In this document: in pieces, positions 15,701-23,715 of the stretch | Layout of the letters: the number at the start of each line of letters is the position of its first letter | Position numbering within the stretch: the stretch's first letter is position 1 | Program-made: the position numbers and the translations under genes | Assembly: GCA_902779125.1 (NCBI GenBank) | Contig: CACZAC010000002.1 | Location: forward strand, 1 to 64,000 | DNA: 64,000 nt | Source of the DNA: an uncultured Bacteroidales bacterium | GTDB lineage: Bacteria > Bacteroidota > Bacteroidia > Bacteroidales > Muribaculaceae | Direction: 5' to 3' | The notes under the pieces: model-generated | The model's input: only the letters and a program-made list of their open reading frames with translations | Told to the model about the DNA's origin: nothing | Database searches by the model: none

Positions 15701-17131
15701 TGTCTTGTTGAAAATCAGACGATTGACCTTCATGTAGGCAAATGTTGTGGTGGCGAATGACGTTACCGAATTGGGAATGAGAAGGGTATAGCATTTGGTA
15801 CGATAGAACGCATAGGAGCCGATGGATGTCACACCTGAAGGAATTGTGATAGAGTACTCCACACCTGCAAATGCATAAGGATTGATATACTTTATATAAA
15901 GGTATTGATTACGATAAAGTTCAACAGGAGCATTAGGATGCTGATAGAGCGTTAGGAAGGTTGTGCCCTTGCTATATAATGCTAAATTACCTTGTATGCC
16001 GTACGCAGAAAAATATTGGTTTGACGGCGAGACAGAAAACGTTTTCAAGTTGCTGCACATGGCAAAAGCACCATATCCATAACTGGTCAAGGATGAGGGA
16101 ATGTATTGACTGGTTACGGCAGTGTTGGCAAAACATAGATTTCCCAACTTCTGCGTACCATAACTCTCGTTGTTCTTGAGGTAGAGGTTGACCGTAGCCA
16201 GGTTGGTGCAGTTGAAGAAGGCAGACTCCCCAATCTCAGCAGCCGAGATATTGACCTCGGTCAGCCCCGTACAGCCCTCGAAGGCACACGCCCCCACCTT
16301 ATTCAGCCTGAAGTAAGAGCCCAGGTCGCTGCGACCGATTGTCTTCAGGGCGGTCCTGCCATCGGCGGCATAAGATGCAATCTCTGTCCAATTGCAATTC
16401 AAACTTGACCCATTACCATAAGTGGCATTGGTGTAGTCAGTCGTTGAAGAAGTCATGGGCAAGTAGGTGAGGGTTGGGCTGATGCCAACCATAGTGACAT
16501 TGACGTTGATATCTTTGATATTATCGTTGGTAATCACCCAAGCGACGCCATTGTTGATAAAGTCGTTGGCGGCATAGCCATCGGCACTGATGCTGCCGTT
16601 TTTGTCGGCGTCAACAAATTGGCTGGAGTTGCCATAGGCCGTAATGTTGCTTTGCATGGCAACAACGACATCACACTTCTTCATGTTGTAGAACGTTTTA
16701 TCGCCGTATAATATGGGAGGCGTCGGTGCCGCAATCTGGAATTGAAGCATTGAGGTACAGCCCTGGAACGCTTGATTATACATGACACTAACGCTGCTGG
16801 GGAGCCAGACATACTCCAGGGCAGTACAGCCCATGAATGATGCTGAACCGATCTGTTTAACACCCCAACCCACACGAACTTGTTTCAATGTGGTGTTGTT
16901 CTTGAACGCGTTGGTCGCGATGTTGGTCACATAGTAGGTCGTGCCGTTGTAGGTCACACGGCCGGGGATGGTGATGGTCGTTGGATTGCCGGCCGAGGCC
17001 GCCAGACCATTACAGTAGGCATCACCATTGGTCTCAATGTAATACTTGAGCGAGCCTACCGTGAACTCGGTCACTGCTTGGGCAGTGATGGCCATCACTG
17101 CCAGCATGAATGTTAGTAGAATCTTTTTCAT
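12782..17131 (-). CDS. Giant BspA-like leucine-rich-repeat surface protein with dockerin-like tail
   Basis: A 1449-residue secreted protein. Signal peptide at residues 1-19 (MKKILLTFMLAVMAITAQA). Then many LRR_5/BspA repeats of the form IG..AF..C..L..V.IP..V, in two blocks (about 35-480 and 590-1040), interrupted by strand-rich inserts. Residues about 1060-1385 form a beta-rich region also present in the neighbour at 17668. From about 1390 two EF-hand-like dockerin repeats (DVDGDGSVNISDVTALIDYL; DCNQDGSVNIGDVTALIDFL) end in KSTW. BspA relatives bind host matrix or other bacteria; dockerins bind calcium and usually cohesins. The role here is inferred: an adhesin held at the surface. Flanked by repeat modules on both sides. 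Confidence 0.9.
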   Translation of the reverse strand: MKKILLTFMLAVMAITAQAVTEFTVGSLKYYIETNGDAYCNGLAASAGNPTTITIPGRVTYNGTTYYVTNIATNAFKNNTTLKQVRVGWGVKQIGSASFMGCTALEYVWLPSSVSVMYNQAFQGCTSMLQFQIAAPTPPILYGDKTFYNMKKCDVVVAMQSNITAYGNSSQFVDADKNGSISADGYAANDFINNGVAWVITNDNIKDINVNVTMVGISPTLTYLPMTSSTTDYTNATYGNGSSLNCNWTEIASYAADGRTALKTIGRSDLGSYFRLNKVGACAFEGCTGLTEVNISAAEIGESAFFNCTNLATVNLYLKNNESYGTQKLGNLCFANTAVTSQYIPSSLTSYGYGAFAMCSNLKTFSVSPSNQYFSAYGIQGNLALYSKGTTFLTLYQHPNAPVELYRNQYLYIKYINPYAFAGVEYSITIPSGVTSIGSYAFYRTKCYTLLIPNSVTSFATTTFAYMKVNRLIFNKTDIPSSLTGSSTFYGVTNTSGGTSIRLSVPSACTNKYRTTSPWSTTFTTVDEKAYDTQIYESDGTATNIYITVMNYNSYTDPLVPNVTYPGQCKIVRGDMTNRTGYLNIPNYWFNYNYNSNTSFAITEIDREAFRDMTGITKVQGGERITKIGALAFAGLTGCTQGFNIPNPVEFCDSSLFNCKTPTISLGDRLTTIGKDAFRGSRIRELLMPPSVTTIGARFIAGDTNLDTLRLSPNITEIPMNGLGWVNTRYIVIPYGVKTIGKQAFFSDKAQIGGGEYLYEINCENVVVIPSSVTYIDPDAFTYARHLDAIFMNCPYGAFKTTSKYNWQRRTDYNASNCYDWSGHKLYVPVGQVQQYRNDPGIAAAWNENNDVGPGAFDFTFENNFEGTNYRMTVINPTAKTAKYVYCEGNTSNAIVLSKTCTDHITGISYTMVEIGDSAFVKHTAATHIYLDDATSLTRIGAYAFRGLTSLKYEVNVPENVTEIGTRAFYGCTALPSVFITRPYTPTTIGSYIFSSTQQTILYVPLNQLYMTAYNTSSWLSNTASNRRLLPYIKPTSEWSAISVPVSDNILLPSSGEFYYAPSYNSGAHTLNKTRIDNSKGIKGGEGMLMKGTVGTVYRFRRNDAVSSYSYVSPAINYLKGVTGYRVTLSYNSSGPWYYTFNGTDKFNKVTSTTSTYTPSAYVELSSSDPGASATSAVYIENDIETYDLWIAGIQVSSENCNNLSVINGVSGTVTYNPSTKLLTLQNATIQPSSLAAGIDSEISGLKIRFIGTNIIKSYANRPAVRLNANTTLYGTGTASCQSSNNAGLYVNNSTTTVTIQGGLNLLAYGYNYGIQGVNNGKIAISGASTKVLAHGMTASYYTCKTTLNDGLAITAPAGAKFNTAGTVVSSGGMVISNTDVVISKPTVTRGDVDGDGSVNISDVTALIDYLLSGNTSGVNVSAADCNQDGSVNIGDVTALIDFLLKSTW

Positions 17132-17178
17132 AGCTCATTGGATTTAAAAGTTAATAATAATTGTTGTTTTTGATATCG

Positions 17179-17186
17179 CAAATTTA
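17179..17186 (-). promoter_or_regulatory. -7 element of the first BspA-like gene
   Basis: TAAATTTG on the minus strand, 48 bp before the start at 17131. The surrounding bases (about 17130-17225) are nearly identical to those before the second BspA-like gene (21185-21280), including an ATTG 18 bp upstream of the -7, so both genes share a duplicated promoter and should be co-regulated. Confidence 0.65.
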
Positions 17187-17326
17187 CGATAATATGATTG
17201 AATACAATTAACATTTTCAGTCAAAATACTGAACATTTTTGACCAAAATCACAAGAAAAAGCAATATTTATCAAAAACAATTAAAAAAATATACTTTTTC
17301 TTACTTTTTCGACAACCCCACGCCAA

Positions 17327-17480
17327 GGGTTAATGCTCGCTGCGCTCGCAGTTTAGAGTTTAGAGTTTAGGGTTTAGAGGGGCATCCGCGCTCCTTTGCC
17401 TCACGCTAAGGCGCTAAGGGTTAATGCTCGCTGCGCTCGCAGTTTAGAGTTTAGAGTTTAGAGTTTAGAGGGGCATCCGC
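17327..17480. repeat. Two direct 63-bp repeats with TTTAGAG heptads
   Basis: Units 17327-17389 and 17418-17480 differ at one base. Each reads GGGTTAATGCTCGCTGCG, CTCGCAG, four TTTAGAG/TTTAGGG heptads, then GGGGCATCCGC. They are 91 bp apart and separated by CTCACGCTAAGGCGCTAAG. Part of the 536-bp gap 17132-17667, which also holds the promoter region of the first BspA-like gene and no gene. Confidence 0.9.
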
Positions 17481-17528
17481 CCCCCATGCCCTCACGCTAA
17501 GGCGCCAAGCCGCTAAGGTTTAATGTTA

Positions 17529-17642
17529 GCATCCGCACTCCGACCCGAAGGAGGGAATGCGGATGCCGGTTAGTTGAATTCGCAAAATCAGCAGTTCAAG
17601 AGCGCAGATGCTCTCTAAACTCTAAACTCTAAACCCTAAACT
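17529..17642. repeat. GCATCCGC hairpin plus inverted heptad array downstream of the second BspA-like gene
   Basis: GCATCCGCA (17529-17537) pairs with TGCGGATGC (17558-17566); then CTCTAAA/CCCTAAA heptads (17611-17642) and GCGAGCACAGCGAGC run to the stop at 17668. The same hairpin-heptad-GCGAGC order follows the first BspA-like gene (12688-12781), so this is a conserved 3-prime module, perhaps acting in mRNA ending or recombination. Confidence 0.8.
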
Positions 17643-17667
17643 GCGAGCACAGCGAGCATAGCGAGCA

Positions 17668-20600
17668 TTACCACGTGCTCTTGAGCAGGTAGTCGATGAG
17701 GGCGGTGACGTCGCTGATGCTCACGCTACCATCCTGGTTACAGTCGGCGGCACTGACGCTGATGCTCGAGGGATTGCCGTTCAGCAGGTAGTCAATCAAT
17801 GCCGTGACGTCGCTGATGCTCACGCTGCCGTCGCCGTTCACGTCACCACGGGCGAATGCGGGCTTGCTGATGATGACACTTTGATTGTAGATAGGGCTGC
17901 CGTTGGCTCCGACCACAGTGCCGTCGCTGTTGAAATACGCTCCGACAGGGTTTGTGATTGTCAGGCCGTCATTGAGTGTGGGCTGCATGTAACGAATCGT
18001 AGCGTTGGTCCGACCAAAGGCAGTCAGTTTGGTGTTCGCTCCACTCATGATCAGTCGGCATGAAGTAGAGCCACCGTTAATGCCATAATACTTACCTCGG
18101 AACAGGACTTGGGCGCCACCGCTGATGGTCAGTGTTAGGCCGGAAGCCACCGAGCATCCGTAGTAGGCATTTCCATAGCAGTTGAGGGTACCTGAGCCCG
18201 AGATGGAAAGTGATTTCTTGACCCTGAGCGGAGTATGGCTGCCTGATGTGGTTTCGATAGTATTAGTTCCCGTAACGGTAATCTTCAAGCCGCTGATTTC
18301 GTTCCTGATGACATCGTTGTTGTTGATGGTTATGGTCGCATTGCTGAGATTCAGCGTGTTGGTACCTGGGACGTAAGTCACTGTACCGTCCACGCCATCG
18401 ATAAACGACAGGTCGCTGCAGTTCCGGTTGTTGACCTGAACGCCATTGATCCACAGATTGTAGTGCGTAGAATTATCCTCGATGTAAACGGCGGATACTG
18501 ATACCGAGCCGACATCGGTCGCTGCCAGTTGCACATAAGCCGAACCACTATTGATCGTCTGCGACGAGGTCACGCGGTTGAACCGGTCGGAACCGTTGAA
18601 AGTGTAGTTCCAGGGCCCTGAAGATGTGTAGGTGAGTGTCTGGGATGCACCTGTCACACCCTTGAGATAGTTCTTGTTAGGGCCGTAGAAATTGTAGGGC
18701 GCCACAGCGGTCTTGGGCCTGAAGCGATAGACGGTGCCCACCGTGCCCTTGAGCAACATGCCTGTATTGCCTTCGATGCCCACGTCGTTGCTCAGTTTCT
18801 TCAAGACAAGCGAACGGGTCTCCATGTCAAACTGCTCAGCGGTATGGAACTCTCCGGTGGCGGGCAGCAGCACGCTGCCATCGACAGGAACCGAGATGGG
18901 GGTCCACTGGGTGGTAGGCTTGACCCAAGGCAGCAGCTTTGTGGGCGCTGTAGTGGGATCGTTCGAATAGGTGCTGGTCTTCATCTTGGAGTAGAAGTCG
19001 TAGAATTGGTTCAGAGGCACGTAGCAGATGAAGCCTTCGGCGTTGCTCGGGAAGAAATCCCTGCCAAACGTGGTGGTCTCGGTTCTGCTGATGAAGATGC
19101 TCGACAGTCCAGTGCAATTGGTAAACACTCCCGACTCGATGGTGGCCAGCGTTGCCGGCATTGTGAGCTCTCCGGTGAGCGCTGAGCAGGCATAGAAGGC
19201 CTGCGACCCGATAAATTCCAGTCGGCTGCCCATGTTGATGGAGTTGAGCTTGTCGCAGAAGTAGAACGCACTTCTGCCGATGTGGACCGGGTTGGGGATG
19301 TTCACCGTCGTCAGGTAGAAACAGTAATAAAAGGCTCTCTCGCCAATCTTCTTGACGCACTTGCCGCCATAGACCGCACTCAGATTGGTGCCCGAGAACG
19401 CCTGGTCCTCGATCTCGGTGATGGCGTAGTTATCGACATTGGTACTGTAATACCTGATCGGGATGTTGATCGTGTTCGGGTTGTACATTTCACCCCTGAC
19501 GATTTTCACCTGACCATTGAACGTGAGCGTGCTGGCCACTGCGTCGGTATAGGTACCCACGCTGGTGACGGTGTAGTACAGCGTCGTGTTGCCCGAATCG
19601 TCGGCCTTTGCAAAGTCGTAGGCATTGCCGTTGATAGTGGCAAAGGCACTGCTCCACACGCTGTTCTGAGAGTAGGCCGAGACGCTGTTGAACGGCACGC
19701 TCAGCTCACAGTTAGTGCCGATGCCCGAGAAGTCCATGCCCGAGGGCGGACTAGGTCTATTGAAAATGAGCTTACTCAGTGAGGGCATGTTGGAGAAGGC
19801 ATGGGTAGAAACCGAAGTCGCAGAGCTGGGAATGCGCAACTCCTCCAGTGTCGTGTTGTAGAAGGCGTAATCGCCGATCGTCCAGACGCCATAGGGAATC
19901 TTGAGATAGGTCGACTTGTTGCAGCCGGCAAAGCACCACGGCTTGATAGTCCTGGTCGTGCCATAGAAACCGCCGTTGCCCACCCTGGTGTTGGCGGCGC
20001 CCACCTGGTAGATGGTTTCATAGTTCTCGCTGCACAGCCAGCCGGCAAAGCTCTCAAAGATGGTGTTATTGGAACTTACATTAATATTCTCCAAGTTGCT
20101 GCACTGTGCAAAAGCACCGTCACCATAGTAGGTCAACGATTGGGGGATGTACACCCAGGATACAGCAGTATTGGCAAAGCAGCGCACACCCAGTTTCTGT
20201 GTGCCATAGTTCTCGGTATCCTTGAGGTACAGGTTGACGGTGGCCAGGTTGGAACAATTGTAGAAAGCGTAGTTGCCGATCGTCTCGGCCGAGATATTGA
20301 CCTCGGTCAATGCCTGGCAGCTGTTGAAGGCATAAGCGCCCACCTCCTTGAGACGGAAGTATGAGCCCAGGTCGCTGCGCCCGATTTTCTGCAAGGTCGA
20401 GTGGTTATAGGCGGCATAGGGTGCAACCTCGGTCCAGTTGCAGAAGATGTAAGAGCCACCGCCGTAGGTACTGTTGGTATAGTCATGGACCGAAGAGACC
20501 ATGGGCAGATAGGTCACCCCCGACTCGATGCCCACCAGCGTGACGTTGACGTTGTTGCTCATTGTCGAGGGACTCGTGATGACATAGCACAGGCCGTTCT

Positions 20601-21183
20601 CAACAAAGTCGTTGGCCTTGACGCCGCTATAGGAGACCGAGCCGTTGCTGTCGGCAGCCTTCCAGGCACTCACGGCGTTGTAGCTGCTGGCGTTGGTCTG
20701 GATCGCCGTCAAGACATTGCACGTCCTCATGCCCGACAAGGCATAGGATGACAGCGTGGGCGGCGTCGGTGCTGCCACACCCATCTCGGTCATCGATGAG
20801 CAATTCTGGAAGGCATAGTTGTAGATGTGCGTCAGCGTGCTGGGCAGAAACACATATTTCAAACCCGTGCAGCCCGCAAAGGCCGAGGAGCCAATCTCCT
20901 CCACGCCCCAACCCAGGCGCACACGCTGCAGCGTGGTCACGTTCTTGAAGGCCTCGCTGCCGATTGAGGTCACGCGATACTCCCTGCCGTTGTAGGTCAC
21001 ACGACCGGGAATCGTGATGTCGGTCAAGCCGTCATAGCCACCATAATAGGGGCTGTCGCGCACCCAGCAAGTGCCGTCGTCGGCTTGTTCGTCGGGCTGA
21101 TAATAAATGTTGCCCACCTTGAAGTAGGCGCTGGCGTATATCGCCACTAACGCAAATGATAGCGTGAGTAAAATCTTTTTCAT
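17668..21183 (-). CDS. BspA-like leucine-rich-repeat surface protein with dockerin-like tail (paralogue)
   Basis: A 1171-residue paralogue of the protein at 12782. Signal peptide about residues 1-19 (MKKILLTLSFALVAIYASA), BspA/LRR_5 repeats over about 35-780 with clear units such as TSIGSEAFKNVTTLQRVRLG, then the shared beta-rich region (about 790-1100, with WTPISVPVDGSVLLPATGEF and ALVLKK-type strands), and from about 1111 two dockerin-like calcium loops (DVNGDGSVSISDVTALIDYL; DCNQDGSVSISDVTALIDYL) ending KSTW. It lacks one of the LRR blocks of the neighbour, which explains the shorter length. Same promoter, same 3-prime repeat module: a tandem duplication followed by divergence of the repeat region. 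Confidence 0.9.
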   Translation of the reverse strand: MKKILLTLSFALVAIYASAYFKVGNIYYQPDEQADDGTCWVRDSPYYGGYDGLTDITIPGRVTYNGREYRVTSIGSEAFKNVTTLQRVRLGWGVEEIGSSAFAGCTGLKYVFLPSTLTHIYNYAFQNCSSMTEMGVAAPTPPTLSSYALSGMRTCNVLTAIQTNASSYNAVSAWKAADSNGSVSYSGVKANDFVENGLCYVITSPSTMSNNVNVTLVGIESGVTYLPMVSSVHDYTNSTYGGGSYIFCNWTEVAPYAAYNHSTLQKIGRSDLGSYFRLKEVGAYAFNSCQALTEVNISAETIGNYAFYNCSNLATVNLYLKDTENYGTQKLGVRCFANTAVSWVYIPQSLTYYGDGAFAQCSNLENINVSSNNTIFESFAGWLCSENYETIYQVGAANTRVGNGGFYGTTRTIKPWCFAGCNKSTYLKIPYGVWTIGDYAFYNTTLEELRIPSSATSVSTHAFSNMPSLSKLIFNRPSPPSGMDFSGIGTNCELSVPFNSVSAYSQNSVWSSAFATINGNAYDFAKADDSGNTTLYYTVTSVGTYTDAVASTLTFNGQVKIVRGEMYNPNTINIPIRYYSTNVDNYAITEIEDQAFSGTNLSAVYGGKCVKKIGERAFYYCFYLTTVNIPNPVHIGRSAFYFCDKLNSINMGSRLEFIGSQAFYACSALTGELTMPATLATIESGVFTNCTGLSSIFISRTETTTFGRDFFPSNAEGFICYVPLNQFYDFYSKMKTSTYSNDPTTAPTKLLPWVKPTTQWTPISVPVDGSVLLPATGEFHTAEQFDMETRSLVLKKLSNDVGIEGNTGMLLKGTVGTVYRFRPKTAVAPYNFYGPNKNYLKGVTGASQTLTYTSSGPWNYTFNGSDRFNRVTSSQTINSGSAYVQLAATDVGSVSVSAVYIEDNSTHYNLWINGVQVNNRNCSDLSFIDGVDGTVTYVPGTNTLNLSNATITINNNDVIRNEISGLKITVTGTNTIETTSGSHTPLRVKKSLSISGSGTLNCYGNAYYGCSVASGLTLTISGGAQVLFRGKYYGINGGSTSCRLIMSGANTKLTAFGRTNATIRYMQPTLNDGLTITNPVGAYFNSDGTVVGANGSPIYNQSVIISKPAFARGDVNGDGSVSISDVTALIDYLLNGNPSSISVSAADCNQDGSVSISDVTALIDYLLKSTW

Positions 21184-21230
21184 AGCGCAATTGGATTTAA
21201 AAGTTTATAATATTTGTTGTTTTGATATCG

Positions 21231-21238
21231 CAAATTTA
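21231..21238 (-). promoter_or_regulatory. -7 element of the second BspA-like gene
   Basis: TAAATTTG on the minus strand, 48 bp before the start at 21183, in a context duplicated from the first BspA-like gene. Confidence 0.65.
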
Positions 21239-21610
21239 CGATAATATTATTGAATACAATTAACATTTTTAGTCAAAAAACTGAACATTATTTACCAAAA
21301 ACACCAGAAAAACCATATTTATCAAAAACGATTAAAAAAATATACCATTTCTTTTTTCAAACAACAAAGCACCGTTGAACAACAAAAACAACACTTAATT
21401 ATGCATCCGCCACCGGGTTTTCAAACAACAGGAACAACTAAACAACAACAGGAACAACTTTTTTATTGGGCATCCGCCAACCTATTCCCTCACGCAAAGA
21501 CGCTAAGCCGCTAAGGTTTTAACAACAACTGCGGTGCAACCGACCTCCCCCCCCTGGCTGCACCGCTATTGTTATCGGCTTGCGACGCAATTATTTAGAA
21601 TAAAGCCGGC

Positions 21611-21870
21611 AGGGACACTAGTTCATGCTGATGAAACACCCGGAGGGTGTCATTTGAGTAACCGAGGGTACCTGCTAACGAAACGAGTGTAGCGAGTGAA
21701 GTGGCAGGCACCCCCGGCGCCGCAATCCATCAGTGCCGTCGCCGAGGGTGACCCCAATACCCATGACTGTTAAGGGGGTCGCCTTCAGCGACATCCTTAC
21801 GTACGACCTTACCCGTGGTGATGCTGACTCTCTCGCTCCTCTTGATTGCCAGCATTACCACGGGTTAATC
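21611..21870. other. Structured noncoding element with long hairpins
   Basis: In the 809-bp gene-free gap 21184-21992. ACCCGTGGTGATGCTG (21811-21826) pairs with CAGCATTACCACGGGT (21850-21865), 15 of 16 positions, loop 23. Upstream, CCGAGGGTACCTGC (about 21663) pairs imperfectly with GGCAGGCACCCCCGG (about 21702), loop containing repeated GAGTGTAGCGAGTGAAG. A small open frame across it (21733-21966) has no protein-like features. It may be a dispersed repeat or a structured RNA. The left part of the gap holds AACAACAGGAACAACT direct repeats (21425-21458) and another CGCTAAG unit. Confidence 0.4.
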
Positions 21871-21927
21871 AAAGGCTCGCCCGTGGGGCGAGAACATCCC
21901 TATAGCAAGCCACACGAACAAGAAGAT

Positions 21928-21955
21928 GTAGAGACGCAAAATTTTGCGTCTCTAG
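21928..21955. repeat. Intergenic copy of the GAGACGCAA palindrome
   Basis: GTAGAGACGCAAAA-TTTTGCGTCTCTAG, a near-perfect palindrome of 28 bp located 38 bp past the stop of the TPR-AraC gene. Same family as 8390-8414 and the split copy 63652-63741. As a hairpin it could also end the leftward transcript. Confidence 0.8.
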
Positions 21956-21992
21956 TGGTCTTGTGAAAGTAGCTAAATAAGTTGGCTTGAAG

Positions 21993-23672
21993 TTATGCCC
22001 GTGCGCGGTACTGGGTGGGTGTGAGACCCAGGACACGCTTGAAGGTGCGGGTAAAACTGCCTGGCTCGGTGAATCCGCATTGCATCGCCACATCGGCAAT
22101 CTGCAGACCGCTGTCGAGCAGGTTGCAGGCGTGCTGCATCTGAATCGCCTGGATGTAGGACTTGGGAGAAACGCCGGTAGCGTCCTGCAGGCGGCGGCGC
22201 AGGGTGGAAACGCTCATCGCAAAGTGGTCTGCCATATTCTCGAGTCCGAAGTCCCCTTGCTCCAGATGGTCGTTGACGAAATCGATGACGCGTGTCAGGA
22301 ATTCGTTCTCGGTAACACCGACGATAGTCGGGGCGGGTTCGTCGGGCAAAGCGTCTTCGATATCGGCAGAGTTCTCCTGGCTGCTGGCCATAGCCGCACG
22401 TGCTGCCTCACTCTCGGCCTTTAACCGCTCAATCTCGCGCATCAGCTTGTTGATGTGCTGCTGCTGACGATGGCGCTGGCGCCTGATAATCCACCACGCC
22501 CCTGCCGCAAGCAGAACGAGCAGTAAGGCCGCGATGACAAGATCGCGGATGTGGGCGTAGCGTTCCTGCTCGTTGGCAAGGGTCAACTGGTCGTTGCCAA
22601 ACTCAGCATTGAGGCGTGCCAGCGCCTCGGCCGACTCGCTGGAGTAGAGTGAGTCCTTGAGGAAATTGAAACGGTTCAACTCGCTGCGGGCGCTGTCGGG
22701 GTTGCTCTCCCACTGACTCAAGCACAGGCCGCGACGGGAATACATCTCGTTAACAGGGTCACCCATTTTGACCAACAGGTCAGCGGCCTCGCGGAAAAAC
22801 GGAAACGCCTCGTCGTTGCGTTTCTGCAATATCAGGCAGGTGCCCAGATGATTGCTGGCAATGGCCAGCGAATGCAGGTCGCCCTGCTCACGCATCACCG
22901 GAATGGCCTCGCGCAGGGCCTTTTCGGCCTCCTCATAGCGTTTCAGGCCCATCAGCGCCGACGCCTTCTGGTCCAGGCGGTAAGCGGCAGGCAGGCTGCG
23001 GCCCAGCTTCTGCTCCAGGTCATAGGCTTGCTGGGCATAGTCCAGAGCCTTTTCCTCCTGTGTCAGTGAGTGATAGATTTCGGATGCCGTGCCCAGCAGG
23101 ACGGCCTTGCGAGCAGGATTGTTAGCCAAGTCGGCATGGTTGATGGCCTGGACGATGAGTTTCTCGGCTTCGTCGGCTTGATGAGCGGCCATATAGATGC
23201 CTGCCAGCGTATTCATGCTCGATGAGATGCGGTCGTGGTCACCGCTGGCCATGTCGATATTGAGGCATTGCTTAGCATAGGCAGCAGCATTCTTGAAGTC
23301 GCCCAGACGAACATAAATGCATCCCAGCAGGTTCAAGCAGTCAGCCTTGTTGTCGCTGGAGCCATGATACAGCTTGAGCGCCTTCAGGCCATAATCCTTG
23401 CTCTGGGTATAATCCTGCTTGTCATAGAACCACTCGCTGGCCCAATACCACACCTGCTGGCGAAGCGAGTCGGCAGGCACCCGAGGCGAGAAGTGGATTC
23501 TTTCCTCGGTGAACTCTTCCTGGTCGAGAAGCGAGAAAAACCGGTTGGCGGCTTCCACCGACGGGGCACGGTTATAGTCATCGAGCGCTTTCTCGACGGC
23601 TGGTTGTTGTGCTAGTGCCGTTATGGGACACATCGCCAACAGAATGACAAGACAGATTAGATTTTTAATCAT
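21993..23672 (-). CDS. Membrane-spanning TPR sensor with AraC-type DNA-binding domain
   Basis: A 559-residue one-component regulator. Signal peptide at residues 1-21 (ends ALAQ), an exported region of tetratricopeptide repeats (about 60-340; clear units around KADCLNLLGCIYVRLGDFKNAA and EKALDYAQQAYDLEQKLG), one membrane span (about 376-395, LVIAALLLVLLAAGAWWII), a cytoplasmic coiled coil (HRQQQHINKLMREIERLKAE) and an AraC helix-turn-helix pair at about 455-559 (FGLENMADHFAMSVSTLRRR; IADVAMQCGFTEPGSFTRTF). It should pass a periplasmic signal straight to DNA. Neighbouring surface-protein and CotH genes are plausible targets, an inference only. Confidence 0.9.
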   Translation of the reverse strand: MIKNLICLVILLAMCPITALAQQPAVEKALDDYNRAPSVEAANRFFSLLDQEEFTEERIHFSPRVPADSLRQQVWYWASEWFYDKQDYTQSKDYGLKALKLYHGSSDNKADCLNLLGCIYVRLGDFKNAAAYAKQCLNIDMASGDHDRISSSMNTLAGIYMAAHQADEAEKLIVQAINHADLANNPARKAVLLGTASEIYHSLTQEEKALDYAQQAYDLEQKLGRSLPAAYRLDQKASALMGLKRYEEAEKALREAIPVMREQGDLHSLAIASNHLGTCLILQKRNDEAFPFFREAADLLVKMGDPVNEMYSRRGLCLSQWESNPDSARSELNRFNFLKDSLYSSESAEALARLNAEFGNDQLTLANEQERYAHIRDLVIAALLLVLLAAGAWWIIRRQRHRQQQHINKLMREIERLKAESEAARAAMASSQENSADIEDALPDEPAPTIVGVTENEFLTRVIDFVNDHLEQGDFGLENMADHFAMSVSTLRRRLQDATGVSPKSYIQAIQMQHACNLLDSGLQIADVAMQCGFTEPGSFTRTFKRVLGLTPTQYRARA

Positions 23673-23715
23673 CGTTTTTTAGAAACTCATTAGAAAATAG
23701 CTAACAATAGTTTTA

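Noticed and set aside
12782-21183. Dockerin tails as evidence of a cellulosome
   Set aside because: The carriers are LRR and kinase proteins, with no glycoside hydrolase or scaffoldin in the window.
21420-21460. AACAACAGGAACAACT direct repeats as a CRISPR-like array
   Set aside because: Only two copies, adjacent, low complexity, no spacers and no cas genes.
21733-21966. 77-codon open frame in the repeat-rich gap
   Set aside because: It runs through paired hairpin arms and ends in the dispersed GAGACGCAA palindrome; no protein-like signature.
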